Positions 28,593 through 37,023 of a stretch of DNA of 64,000 bases are shown in pieces. Made by a program: the position numbers and the translations under genes. The stretch is from Buttiauxella brennerae ATCC 51605 (GTDB lineage Bacteria > Pseudomonadota > Gammaproteobacteria > Enterobacterales > Enterobacteriaceae). The stretch spans positions 62,001-126,000 of the forward strand of contig NZ_LXER01000040.1 in NCBI RefSeq assembly GCF_001654925.1. The letters are read 5' to 3'. The stretch's first letter is position 1, and each line of letters begins with the position of its first letter. The notes beneath the pieces were generated by a model, which was given only the letters and a program-made list of their open reading frames with translations, did not search any database and was not told the DNA's origin.

Positions 28593-28625
28593 GCCCGATG
28601 CATTGTGCCTGTCGGGCTTTTTTTT
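28593..28625 (+). terminator. Intrinsic terminator after the OmpA paralogue
   Basis: GCCCGA and TCGGGC arms followed by eight T. It lies only 35 bases before the yfaZ-like start, so read-through or an internal promoter must supply yfaZ. Confidence 0.75.
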
Positions 28626-28659
28626 GGTTTGGAAACCCCGAGTACAAATGAGGAAAGTG

Positions 28660-29211
28660 ATGAAACTTTTAAAAGTGGCTTATCTGATTGGTGCGACGCT
28701 TGTCGCGAGTTCGGCAACTGTGGCAAATGCGGTCACATTTCATGGCGAGGCGGGTTCTAAATGGACCAATCTTGGTGTGAGTTTTGGCGCAAATGAACCT
28801 GGTTTTACCTTTAGCGGGAACTGGGCGCACAACGATAATGACGGTGATATTGCAAGCCTTGGGATGGGCTGGAATATTCCGCTGGGTTCGGTGCTGGTGA
28901 CGCTGGGTGGTAAAACACTGTATCTCAATCCAGATGATAACGATGAAGGCTATGCTGTTGCCGTCGGCGGCGGGGCACAACTCCCACTTGGCGAGCATTT
29001 TGCCCTGTTTGGCGACGCGTATTTTTCGCCTGATTCGCTCTCCAGCGGTGTGAAGCAATATGGCGAAGCGAATGCCGGTATTCGCTGGAAAGTTAACCCA
29101 ACATTTTCAGTGGAAGGCGGCTACCGTTATGTCGGCATGGAAGGGAAAGATGGTCATAGCGACAATATCTTAGCCGACGGCGGTTATGCCGGAGTGAATT
29201 TCACTTTCTGA
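28660..29211 (+). CDS. yfaZ: YfaZ-family outer-membrane barrel protein
   Basis: 183 residues: signal peptide (VASSATVANA) and short amphipathic strands ending in aromatic residues (GYAGVNFTF), as in E. coli YfaZ, a predicted outer-membrane barrel of unknown function. ATG 28660 has GAGG at good spacing; an in-frame ATG 12 bases earlier has none. It follows the OmpA paralogue on the same strand beyond a terminator, suggesting a shared but attenuated transcript. Confidence 0.8.
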   Translation: MKLLKVAYLIGATLVASSATVANAVTFHGEAGSKWTNLGVSFGANEPGFTFSGNWAHNDNDGDIASLGMGWNIPLGSVLVTLGGKTLYLNPDDNDEGYAVAVGGGAQLPLGEHFALFGDAYFSPDSLSSGVKQYGEANAGIRWKVNPTFSVEGGYRYVGMEGKDGHSDNILADGGYAGVNFTF

Positions 29212-29361
29212 TAAATTTATTTTTGTATATGAATAGAATTGCCGGGCAATGCTTTGCACATTACAATTATTACGTTGATGCATCAAGTCTCATTGATTTT
29301 ATCAATCCCGAGTGATTCAATTCTTTAATATTGTTTGCACACGTTATTGTGACAATACAAT

Positions 29362-29390
29362 ATGCCCGCCTGTCCGGCGGGTATTTTTTT
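29362..29390 (+). terminator. Intrinsic terminator
   Basis: CCCGCC/GGCGGG stem with a TGTCC loop followed by a T-rich run, about 150 bp after the YfaZ-like gene on the same strand. Confidence 0.8.
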
Positions 29391-29416
29391 ATCTGATAAG
29401 TAGAGTTTATTTTTAA

Positions 29417-29518
29417 ATGAAATGGCGATTGAATGCCAGGGTGAATAACACTATCCTGTTTATAGCCAATAAGGACGTTGGCGATGTAAGCATTAAACAA
29501 ATAGTCAGCAATCAGTAG
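29417..29518 (+). CDS. Possible small ORF, 33 aa, between two terminators
   Basis: A 33-codon frame (MKWRLNARVNNTILFIANKD at its start) ends at a TAG directly in front of a strong terminator. It has no good ribosome-binding site and no recognisable family. The terminator at 29519-29556 needs a transcript from the left, and the previous terminator is at 29390, so a short RNA is made here if that first terminator is effective; it could be a small RNA instead of a coding gene. Confidence 0.25.
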   Translation: MKWRLNARVNNTILFIANKDVGDVSIKQIVSNQ

Positions 29519-29556
29519 CCACACTATGGCAACATAGTGTGGCTTTCTGTTTTTTA
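29519..29556 (+). terminator. Strong intrinsic terminator
   Basis: Ten-base-pair stem CCACACTATG/CATAGTGTGG with a GCAA tetraloop and a T-rich tail. It ends a plus-strand transcript just before the 3' end of a convergent gene. Confidence 0.85.
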
Positions 29557-29566
29557 TTTTATTGCT

Positions 29567-29953
29567 TTAGATGGGTTTGCGTAACAGATAAGTTCCACGC
29601 GCGGCTCTCATATAGAAATAAGCCAGGAATAAATCGATGACCATGACACTGGCAAAGTGGTAACGTCCTGATGCTAATAATATTAATTTATGCACCGTGA
29701 AATAAACCACCATCAACAGAGCGCCGAGATGGCTCTTGAGGAAAATCAACCCGCTGAGCACGGCAATCACTAAAAACTCATCTGGGGTCTGTATGTATCT
29801 CAGATTGATATAACTGCTGTATTCATTAAACGTCACTGCAAGTAGCGTGTAAAACATTGAGCCTACTCCGACCTGCCATCCCTGACGAATTTGCCTCTCT
29901 GCATGCTGCCTGTATGCGTTCGGTTCAGTCCGGGCGTATTTTTGTTTTTTCAT
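29567..29953 (-). CDS. Small membrane protein, 128 aa
   Basis: I do not recognise the family. A basic N-terminus (MKKQKYARTEPNAYRQHAER) is followed by about three hydrophobic segments (SMFYTLLAVTF, EFLVIAVLSGLIFL, GALLMVVYFTVHKLILLA) and a short Arg-rich tail. The start lies 29 bases inside the upstream gene, so translation is probably coupled. Inner-membrane location is likely. Confidence 0.65.
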   Translation of the reverse strand: MKKQKYARTEPNAYRQHAERQIRQGWQVGVGSMFYTLLAVTFNEYSSYINLRYIQTPDEFLVIAVLSGLIFLKSHLGALLMVVYFTVHKLILLASGRYHFASVMVIDLFLAYFYMRAARGTYLLRKPI

Positions 29954-30110
29954 TTGGCCAGCGTGCAGTTGCGATATAAAGGTAAGCGAATAGGTTGATT
30001 ATCGGAAGCAATAACAACAGTGAAACCCAGGGTTTCAACCCGGTGCGCCTGACAATCATCCACTGTAAAAAGATAAATATAAATAACGTTATAATTTCTG
30101 TTGTGAGCAT
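29925..30110 (-). CDS. Small membrane protein, 61 aa
   Basis: 61 residues with two hydrophobic helices (TEIITLFIFIFLQWMIV and WVSLLLLLPIINLFAYLYI) and a charged C-terminus. I chose the ATG at 30110, which has GGAG six bases upstream; the longer frame to 30161 lacks a site. It overlaps the following membrane-protein gene and both probably act together. The shape resembles small helper or regulator peptides of membrane complexes. No family recognised. Confidence 0.65.
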   Translation of the reverse strand: MLTTEIITLFIFIFLQWMIVRRTGLKPWVSLLLLLPIINLFAYLYIATARWPNEKTKIRPD

Positions 30111-30277
30111 CGCAAACTCCAGGTGATAGATGAGCGCCATTATAATAAATATCATTAACATTCAATAAATTGGTTTGTTTAAAAATAAACGAGTAATGAT
30201 TATCAATGGCACTGTGGCTGCGTTAATAATGTTGGTGTTCAGCTGTTGTTAATACTTATTATTTCTAAGGGTATAGA

Positions 30278-30679
30278 GTGAAGAAATCAATTAAAATTGC
30301 CATGATGGTCACGGTCCTGACTTTTTCCGGTATGGCAGGGGCATCTAATTCTACAGACACGCTGCCGCAGGATACGTTAGCGAAACAATTAAATCTCACC
30401 CCGGAGCAAATGAAGACAGTCAAAATTCTGCGCGAAGATGCACAAAAAGAGATCAGTAAAATTAATACCGATGCTTTAACGCAAGATGCGATTGTGAATA
30501 TGTTCCATTCAGGCGTATGGAATGATAATGATGCTAAGAAGCAGCTCAATGCTATCGGTGAGATTCAGAGTAAGGTGCGCTACCAGCGTGCAAAATATCT
30601 GTTTAATGTTAGCCGTGTGCTCACCACCGAACAAAAGCAGCAATTACAGCAGATGCTGATTGAGAAACAGCTTTTTTGA
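30278..30679 (+). CDS. Spy/CpxP-like periplasmic LTxxQ protein
   Basis: 133 residues: signal peptide (MAGAS cut region) and an all-helical mature part with two LTxxQ motifs, LNLTPEQMKTV (about 38) and VLTTEQKQQL (about 118), the mark of the Spy/CpxP/CnrR group. These act as periplasmic chaperones or stress sensors. GTG start with AAGGG six bases upstream. It stands alone, divergent from the two small membrane-protein genes. Lower sequence similarity than true Spy or CpxP. Confidence 0.75.
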   Translation: MKKSIKIAMMVTVLTFSGMAGASNSTDTLPQDTLAKQLNLTPEQMKTVKILREDAQKEISKINTDALTQDAIVNMFHSGVWNDNDAKKQLNAIGEIQSKVRYQRAKYLFNVSRVLTTEQKQQLQQMLIEKQLF

Positions 30680-30770
30680 TGGTTGAGTCGTGAATATCGG
30701 ATGGCGCTTCGTTTATCTTTTCAACAGAAAAATGTAGCGGGTGGATTAGCGTAAGCATCCACCCATTATT

Positions 30771-31163
30771 TTATGAGGTTTTTTCGGTAATCGGCTTTAA
30801 TGCTTTGTTAATCTTCACCAGACCATCTTTATTATTATCCTTCAGATAGATATTGTTCAGCTCATCAAATTCTTCGAGGCGTGTCAGCGCCTGAAAAACG
30901 TTATCAATACCGTAGCGGTTATCAAACACATCAACGCTTCTGAGATGGTCGACGCGTGCCGCTTTTATTTCTGTAGTGAGGTTGGCAATGACTTGCTGAT
31001 TAGTGGAGTGCAGGCTTTTCAACTCATCAGGGCTACTGTTTGTGGCTGGAGACATCGTGCCGGGCTGGAATTCGAGGGTATTTAAAGCCTCCACGGTTTC
31101 ATCCGCCGGGTTTGCACACCCAACAATAACGAAAGTGAAAATCAGGACGAATTTTTTTAACAC
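30771..31163 (-). CDS. Putative lipoprotein, 130 aa
   Basis: A lipoprotein signal (LKKFVLIFTFVIVGC, lipobox IVGC) is followed by a mainly helical, charged mature part of about 112 residues. The GTG at 31163 has AAGGA seven bases upstream and places the lipobox correctly; the longer frame to 31217 would not. The residue after Cys is Ala, which predicts outer-membrane sorting. Family and function not recognised. Confidence 0.7.
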   Translation of the reverse strand: MLKKFVLIFTFVIVGCANPADETVEALNTLEFQPGTMSPATNSSPDELKSLHSTNQQVIANLTTEIKAARVDHLRSVDVFDNRYGIDNVFQALTRLEEFDELNNIYLKDNNKDGLVKINKALKPITEKTS

Positions 31164-31323
31164 GATATTTCCTTGCAGTTTGCTGACTGAATAATTCAGA
31201 CGGCAACTTACCTGCAACGGTTATCCTGGAACCATCTTTAGTTTGTTTAATTTTAAATTTTTATGCCCGCAATACTTCACGTTACAGAAGGTCTGCAACC
31301 CGGAGTATTGAGGGCACAGTGGT

Positions 31324-32193
31324 CTACGACTTCGCCAGTTTATCTTCAGTACGCAGGTCGAAGTCCGAGGCATCGTGACGTTCGTGCAACTGCTCAGACG
31401 GCTCACCGAAGGTGCGGTTCACAATGCGCCCACGTTTCACCGCCGGGCGGCTTGCCACTTCATCGGCCCAGCGCACAAAGTTTTTGTACGAAGTGAGGTC
31501 GAGGAATTCAGCCGCGTTATACAGCCCACCTTTTGCCAGGCTGCCGTACCACGGCCAGATGGCGATGTCCGCAATCGTATATTCATCACCCGCAATAAAG
31601 CGATGCGTCGCCAGCTGCCTGTCGAGTACGTCTAACTGGCGCTTGGTTTCCATGGCGAAACGGTTGATCGCGTACTCAATTTTCATTGGCGCGTAATTGA
31701 AGAAATGGCCGAAACCGCCGCCGAGGTACGGTGCAGAACCTTGCAGCCAGAACAGCCAGTTCAAAGTCTCGGTGCGTGCGGCGAGATCTTTTGGCAGGAA
31801 ATGGCCGAACTTTTCTGCCAGATAAAGCAGGATTGCGCCGGATTCAAACACGCGAACCGGTGGTGTCACCGAATGGTCCATGAGTGCCGGGATTTTCGAG
31901 TTCGGGTTCACGTCGACAAAGCCGCTTGAGAACTGATCCCCTTCACCGATACGAATCAGATGCGCATCGTATTCAGCTTCGCTTACGCCCAGAGCCAGCA
32001 GCTCCTCAAGCAGAATAGTGACCTTCTGCCCGTTCGGCGTGCCGAGGGAATAAAGCTGCAACGGGTGCTTGCCAATCGGCAGCGTACGTTCGTGAGTCGG
32101 CCCTGCAATCGGGCGGTTGATGTTGGCAAATGTGCCGCCTTCGCCTTTCTGCCACGTCCAGACTTTTGGGGGCTGATAGTTATTTTCTGACAT
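31324..32193 (-). CDS. yghU: Glutathione S-transferase-like disulfide reductase YghU
   Basis: 289 residues; GST N-terminal thioredoxin fold (LQLYSLGTPNGQKVTILLEEL, with NPNSKIPAL and FESGAILLYLAE for glutathione binding) and a helical C-terminal domain. Closely matches E. coli YghU, a Nu-class GST with disulfide-bond reductase and peroxidase activity that binds two glutathiones. The ATG at 32193 (MSENNYQPPKVW) fits the family; a frame reaching back to 32406 is chance. It is divergent from the dehydroshikimate operon. Confidence 0.93.
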   Translation of the reverse strand: MSENNYQPPKVWTWQKGEGGTFANINRPIAGPTHERTLPIGKHPLQLYSLGTPNGQKVTILLEELLALGVSEAEYDAHLIRIGEGDQFSSGFVDVNPNSKIPALMDHSVTPPVRVFESGAILLYLAEKFGHFLPKDLAARTETLNWLFWLQGSAPYLGGGFGHFFNYAPMKIEYAINRFAMETKRQLDVLDRQLATHRFIAGDEYTIADIAIWPWYGSLAKGGLYNAAEFLDLTSYKNFVRWADEVASRPAVKRGRIVNRTFGEPSEQLHERHDASDFDLRTEDKLAKS

Positions 32194-32387
32194 GTTGTGT
32201 CTGCCTTTTAATTGCCAGTAGAGAGACTGGAAAGTGTAACCCCTCTTTGTTTTGTTCGGTAATCGCCCGCTATTTTTTTTAACTTTCAGAGGTGTGATCT
32301 GGGGTAACAATAAATTAACTATAAATTTGCAATATGAACCAAATGATACAACATTAACCGACTTATCCCGACAGACCAGGAGCCAAC

Positions 32388-34253
32388 ATGCAGCGTTCAA
32401 TTGCAACCGTATCTATCTCTGGCACGTTGCCTGAAAAACTGGCCGCAATTTCGGCTGCTGGTTTTGACGGTGTAGAAATCTTTGAAAATGATCTTCTTTA
32501 TTACCCAGGCACGCCCGCTGATGTGCGCAAAATGGCGGCGGATTTGGGACTGACGATTACCTTATTTCAGCCATTCCGCGATTTCGAAGGGGCATCGCGC
32601 CCGCAGTTTGCCATTAACCTGGAACGTGCGCGGCGCAAGTTCGCTCTGATGCATGAGCTTGGGTGCAACACCATGTTGCTGTGTAGCAACGTGGCACCTG
32701 ATTGCTCGCCGAATCTCGATTTGCAAGTCAGTGACCTGGCGCATCTGGCTGAACTGGCGCAGCGTAATGAAATTACGGTCGGCTATGAAGCGCTGGCCTG
32801 GGGCACGCATGTGAACCGTTATCGCCAGGCGTGGGAGCGGGTAAAACAGGTCAACAGCCCGGCGCTGGGGCTGGTGCTCGACAGTTTCCATGTGCTTTCG
32901 CTTGGCGATCAGTTGATCAATCTCGACGATATCCCGCTTGATAAAATCACTTTCCTGCAACTGGCCGATGCACCCTTGATGAAAATGGATGTGCTCGAGT
33001 GGAGCCGCCATTTCCGCTGCTTCCCTGGGCAAGGCGAATTGCCGGTGGTTGAGTTTACTCGCTTGCTGACGCAGAAAGGTTACCGTGGCCCGTGGTCGCT
33101 GGAGATTTTCAACGACAGTTTCCGCGCCACGCCGAATGCACCAACGGCAAAAGACGGTTATCGCTCTTTATTGTGGCTGGAAGAACAGACCTGGAATAGC
33201 CATCCGCAAATCGACGCTGAGCTGTTCCATAGCGCGCCGCAGGGCAGTTATCAGGGCATCGAATTTTTAGAGTTTGCCACTGATGCGCAGGACGCAGTCG
33301 CTCTGGGTGAAGCGCTGCAACCGCTGGGGTTTGCTCATGCTGGTGAGCACCGCTCGAAAGATGTTTCGCTGTGGCGCAATGGTGGCGTGAACGTGATTAT
33401 CAACCACCAGGCGCACAGTTGGGCAGACGAATTTCACCGCCGCCACGGTGTTTCACTTTGCGCTATGGCGTGGCGAGTCAAAGGGGCGGCGAACGTTTTG
33501 CAACGCGCGCAGGATTACGGTTACCCGATATGGCATGAAGAACACGGCCCGGACGAGCGAGCACTGGCGGCAATTTGCGCCCCGGACGGCAGCTTAATTT
33601 ATCTGATTGAAGCGCCAGAAGACGGCGAGCGCGATATTTATCAGTCAGATTTTAACCTCGCAGATTCCACACCCAAAGGCCCGCTGCGCGGGATTGACCA
33701 CCTGGCGTTAGGCTTAGTTGAAGGCAGCCGCGATAACTGGATTATGTTCTTCCGTGCGGTGTTTGGCTTTGAGCTGGACAACGAACTGAGCGTGCCCGAC
33801 CCGTATGGCCTGGTCAGAAGCCAGGTGATGCACAGCCCGTGTCACTCGATTCGCCTGCCGCTGAATATGTCACACAGTCTGGACACGCAAATCGCGCGCT
33901 CGGTCGCGAGCTATCAGGGCACCGGCCTACAACACGCGGCGTTTGCCTGTGACGATTTACCGGCAACGGTAGAGACCCTGCAATCTCAGGGGCTGAAATT
34001 GCTACCGATTCCGGCAAACTATTATGATGATTTGCTGGCGCGTTACGGAGCAAACAACGCGTTATTACAAGGGCTTGAGCGGCTGGATATCCTTTATGAA
34101 CGCGATGCGCGTCAGCAGGAGTTCCTGCATGCCTACACCCCTCCATTCCGACCCGATCGATTCTTCTTTGAATTGGTCGAACGGCGGGGTGATTATCAAC
34201 AATATGGCGCCACCAACGCGGCCGTGCGCCTGGCGGCGATGCAAACGCGTTAA
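32388..34253 (+). CDS. quiC: 3-dehydroshikimate dehydratase, two-domain QuiC type
   Basis: 621 residues. The N-terminal sugar-isomerase-like TIM barrel (1-280) has metal ligands E134, D165, Q191 and E239, the set known for QuiC1; it converts 3-dehydroshikimate to protocatechuate. The C-terminal half (about 280-620) is a VOC/4-hydroxyphenylpyruvate-dioxygenase-like domain with GIDHLALGL, LQHAAFACDD and FFFELVERRG supplying two His and one Glu. First gene of an operon with an MFS permease and a shikimate-dehydrogenase-like gene. ATG preceded by CAGGAG. Confidence 0.9.
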   Translation: MQRSIATVSISGTLPEKLAAISAAGFDGVEIFENDLLYYPGTPADVRKMAADLGLTITLFQPFRDFEGASRPQFAINLERARRKFALMHELGCNTMLLCSNVAPDCSPNLDLQVSDLAHLAELAQRNEITVGYEALAWGTHVNRYRQAWERVKQVNSPALGLVLDSFHVLSLGDQLINLDDIPLDKITFLQLADAPLMKMDVLEWSRHFRCFPGQGELPVVEFTRLLTQKGYRGPWSLEIFNDSFRATPNAPTAKDGYRSLLWLEEQTWNSHPQIDAELFHSAPQGSYQGIEFLEFATDAQDAVALGEALQPLGFAHAGEHRSKDVSLWRNGGVNVIINHQAHSWADEFHRRHGVSLCAMAWRVKGAANVLQRAQDYGYPIWHEEHGPDERALAAICAPDGSLIYLIEAPEDGERDIYQSDFNLADSTPKGPLRGIDHLALGLVEGSRDNWIMFFRAVFGFELDNELSVPDPYGLVRSQVMHSPCHSIRLPLNMSHSLDTQIARSVASYQGTGLQHAAFACDDLPATVETLQSQGLKLLPIPANYYDDLLARYGANNALLQGLERLDILYERDARQQEFLHAYTPPFRPDRFFFELVERRGDYQQYGATNAAVRLAAMQTR

Positions 34254-34330
34254 CTCGATATATAACAATAAATGAACCTTAAGGTTCGATTAAGGCACCT
34301 GTAACCTACAAAATAATAGAGGACACAACC

Positions 34331-35647
34331 ATGGCGAGTTATGGCCAGGGCGATATCGCCGCCCCGAAAACTGGTGTTGTAAAACGAACCCGTACCCGAA
34401 TGGTGATCCTGACCCTTCTGGCTATCGGGACCATGATTAACTACCTCGACCGTACGGTTCTGGGTATTGCCGCGCCTCAATTGAGCACCGACCTTGGCAT
34501 TGGTGCGGCAACCATGGGCATTGTGTTCTCGGCGTTTGCCTGGACATATGCAGCAATGCAAATCCCCGGTGGCATCTTCCTTGACCGCTTCGGCAATAAA
34601 GTCACCTATGCCCTGGCGCTGTTTTTCTGGTCGGCGTTTACATTATTCCACGGTTTAACGGTCGGCCTGAAAACCTTGCTGCTATGCCGCTTAGGATTGG
34701 GGATCAGTGAAGCGCCATGCTTCCCGGTAAATAGCCGAGTGGTGGGGAAATGGTTCCCGCAGCATGAACGTGCACGTGCCACGGCGGTGTATACCGTTGG
34801 GGAGTACATCGGCCTGGCCGCGTTTGCGCCGGTACTGTTCTTTATTATGGAAACCTTTGGCTGGCGTGCGCTGTTTATTACCGTAGGCGTGGCAGGCATT
34901 TTGTTTGTGCTGGTGTGGTGGCGTTTTTATCACGAGCCGCACGAGTCGAAAACGGCGAACCGGCTTGAGCTGGAATATATCGGTCATGACCTGAAAGAAG
35001 CTGAACCTGAGCCGAAGATGAACTTTAGCTGGGCGAACGTCGCAAAACTGATTAAGTGCCGCCAGATCCTTGGTGCAGGTATTGGCCAGTTTGCCGGGAA
35101 CACGACGTTGGTCTTTTTCCTGACCTGGTTCCCGACATATCTCGCCACCGAACGCCATATGCCGTGGCTGAAAGTGGGCTTCTTCGCCATTCTGCCGTTT
35201 CTGGCCGCAGCCGTGGGGGTGATGTTTGGTGGTTGGGTGTCTGACCAAATTCTTAAACGCACCGGATCGGTGAACATCGCCCGTAAATTGCCGATTATCA
35301 CCGGTCTGCTGATGGCGAGCCTGATTATTTCGGCAAACTGGATGCCAACGGATGCGCTGGTGATTACGGTGATGTCGGTCGCGTTCTTCGGCCAGGGCAT
35401 GGTAGGGCTGGGCTGGACGTTAATTTCAGACATGGCGCCAAAGAACCTCGCGGGCCTGACCGGTGGTTTATTTAACTTCTGCTCAAACCTCGCTTCTATT
35501 ATCACGCCGCTTATCATCGGCTTTATTGTCGCTGCGACCGGTAACTTCTTCTACGCGCTGTTGTATATCGGCGGTGCTGCACTGCTGGGTGTGTTCGCGT
35601 ATGTCTTTATTCTTGGCGACATCAAACGTATTGAGCTGGCGGAGTAA
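34331..35647 (+). CDS. MFS transporter, anion:cation symporter family
   Basis: 438 residues, twelve predicted helices, with INYLDRTVLGIAAPQL in the first helix and the MFS loop motif DRFGNK. The ACS family carries carboxylates with protons (glucarate, galactonate, phthalate and others). Its place between quiC and a shikimate-dehydrogenase-like gene (two bases before the latter) argues for uptake of a shikimate, quinate or dehydroshikimate-type acid. Confidence 0.88.
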   Translation: MASYGQGDIAAPKTGVVKRTRTRMVILTLLAIGTMINYLDRTVLGIAAPQLSTDLGIGAATMGIVFSAFAWTYAAMQIPGGIFLDRFGNKVTYALALFFWSAFTLFHGLTVGLKTLLLCRLGLGISEAPCFPVNSRVVGKWFPQHERARATAVYTVGEYIGLAAFAPVLFFIMETFGWRALFITVGVAGILFVLVWWRFYHEPHESKTANRLELEYIGHDLKEAEPEPKMNFSWANVAKLIKCRQILGAGIGQFAGNTTLVFFLTWFPTYLATERHMPWLKVGFFAILPFLAAAVGVMFGGWVSDQILKRTGSVNIARKLPIITGLLMASLIISANWMPTDALVITVMSVAFFGQGMVGLGWTLISDMAPKNLAGLTGGLFNFCSNLASIITPLIIGFIVAATGNFFYALLYIGGAALLGVFAYVFILGDIKRIELAE

Positions 35648-35649
35648 TC

Positions 35650-36486
35650 ATGGATATCAGTGGGAATACCCGTTTAATCGCCCATCTGGGCTACCCGACC
35701 GCCACGTTTAAAGCGCCGATGATTTACAACCCGTGGTTTGATTCACAAGGCATTGATATCAAAGTGGTGCCGATGGGGGTAAAAGCCGAAGACTACGCGC
35801 AGCTGATACCTTCTTTATTTCGTATGACTAATATTATTGGCGCGTTAGTGACGATGCCGCACAAAGTTTCGACCTGCGAGTTAGTCCATAGCCTTAGCCC
35901 AACCGCACAAATTGCCGGAGCCTGTAACGCTATACGCCTTGAGCCGGATGGCACATTGCGTGGCGATATGTTTGATGGCGATGGATTTGTGCGTGGCGTG
36001 TTGCGCAAAGGTGTTCAGGTTGAAGGGGCGCGAGCCCTGGTGGTGGGCAGCGGTGGGGTGGGATCGGCTATTGCCGCTTCACTGGCCGCAGCGGGTATTG
36101 ATACGCTGGCGTTGTTTGATAAGCGGGCCGACAGCTGCGAAGAATTGGCAAAACGCCTGCGCCGCCATTATCCGGCGCTCAGGGTGCTGACGGGGGTGCG
36201 CAACCCGAAAGACTTTTCCATTGTGGTGAACGCAACGCCACTTGGTATGAATTCCAGCGACGAATTACCTTTGGACGTCTTCGCAATTACGCCCGGAAGT
36301 TTCGTCGGAGAGGTGGTAATGAAGAACGAAATCACGCCATTTTTACATGCAGCAACGCAAAGAGACTGCCAGATACAACCTGGAACAGATATGTTGTTCG
36401 AAATGATACCGGCATATATGGCGTTTTTTGGCCTGCCAGAAGTCACGCCAGAAATGCTGCGTAATGTTGCGAAAATAGATTATTAA
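35650..36486 (+). CDS. Shikimate dehydrogenase-like oxidoreductase with altered substrate site
   Basis: 278 residues. NAD(P)-binding Rossmann motif GSGGVGSA, catalytic Lys72 (VTMPHK), Asn93 (GACNA) and Asp109 (MFDGDG) are kept. The Ser pair of AroE (SKSP motif) is replaced by TATFKAP, the NTDG motif reads MFDG, and the substrate Gln of GMLxxQ is Met (TDMLFEM). It is therefore not ordinary AroE or YdiB; it may oxidise a related hydroxy-acid to the dehydro-form that QuiC uses. Last gene of the operon, two bases after the permease. Confidence 0.82.
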   Translation: MDISGNTRLIAHLGYPTATFKAPMIYNPWFDSQGIDIKVVPMGVKAEDYAQLIPSLFRMTNIIGALVTMPHKVSTCELVHSLSPTAQIAGACNAIRLEPDGTLRGDMFDGDGFVRGVLRKGVQVEGARALVVGSGGVGSAIAASLAAAGIDTLALFDKRADSCEELAKRLRRHYPALRVLTGVRNPKDFSIVVNATPLGMNSSDELPLDVFAITPGSFVGEVVMKNEITPFLHAATQRDCQIQPGTDMLFEMIPAYMAFFGLPEVTPEMLRNVAKIDY

Positions 36487-36624
36487 CAATAAGTTAGGTG
36501 TTAGTGGCTAAAGGTGTTTTACCCCCTCTAAGCGAAGCGCTAAAAGGGGGAGGCTCGAGCTCCGGACCTAAAGACGGCTAAAATAATCCTTGTCATTCAT
36601 CGCCTAAGCATGAGTTAATACGCC

Positions 36625-36781
36625 ATCGGTTTGACGTACAGACCTTTAAAGCAACCTAGTAAAGCAGTCCTTCAAGAGTCATCCCTGGATACCCTTTGTC
36701 GTGTGCTCCTCTACCGCTTCATAAAATCTGTAAAGCATACCAAATCGCCGTAAGGCACACTTAATTCAAAAGGTAATACAC
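36625..36781 (+). promoter_or_regulatory. Long cspA-type leader with cold box
   Basis: The 150-odd bases before the cold-shock gene closely follow the E. coli cspA leader: cold box TGACGTACAGA at 36632-36642, CCTTCAAGAGT, AAAATCTGTAAAGCA and GGCACACTTAATT, ending AAAGGTAATACACATG. In E. coli this RNA refolds with temperature and allows translation in the cold. The transcript start is placed near 36625 by comparison only. Confidence 0.85.
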
Positions 36782-36994
36782 ATGTCTAACAAAATGACTG
36801 GTCTGGTAAAATGGTTCAACGCTGATAAAGGTTTCGGCTTCATCACTCCTGATGACGGTTCTAAAGACCTGTTTGTACACTTCTCTGCAATCCAGAACGA
36901 AGGTTACAAATCTCTTGATGAAGGCCAGAAAGTTTCCTTCACCATCGAGAACGGCGCTAAAGGCCCAGCAGCTGGTAACGTAACTAGCCTGTAA
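36782..36994 (+). CDS. cspA: Cold-shock protein, CspA type
   Basis: 70-residue single cold-shock domain, nearly identical to E. coli CspA, with RNP1 KGFGFITP and RNP2 VHFSAI (here LFVHFSAI). It binds single-stranded RNA and DNA and acts as an RNA chaperone in the cold. The leader is cspA-like. In E. coli cspA lies at another locus, so this may be a cspA paralogue; cspB and cspG are close alternatives. Confidence 0.88.
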   Translation: MSNKMTGLVKWFNADKGFGFITPDDGSKDLFVHFSAIQNEGYKSLDEGQKVSFTIENGAKGPAAGNVTSL

Positions 36995-37023
36995 GGTTAG
37001 CGTTAACTAAGCTCTAAAAATTT

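Noticed and set aside
34691..35517. Overlapping antisense frames in the MFS gene
   Set aside because: Shadow frames of a GC-rich membrane-protein gene; no signals for translation.
36520..36560. CCCCCT/AGGGGG hairpin after the shikimate operon as a terminator
   Set aside because: Arms pair but no T tract follows and the inner part pairs poorly; it may be a message-end hairpin but I would not call it.
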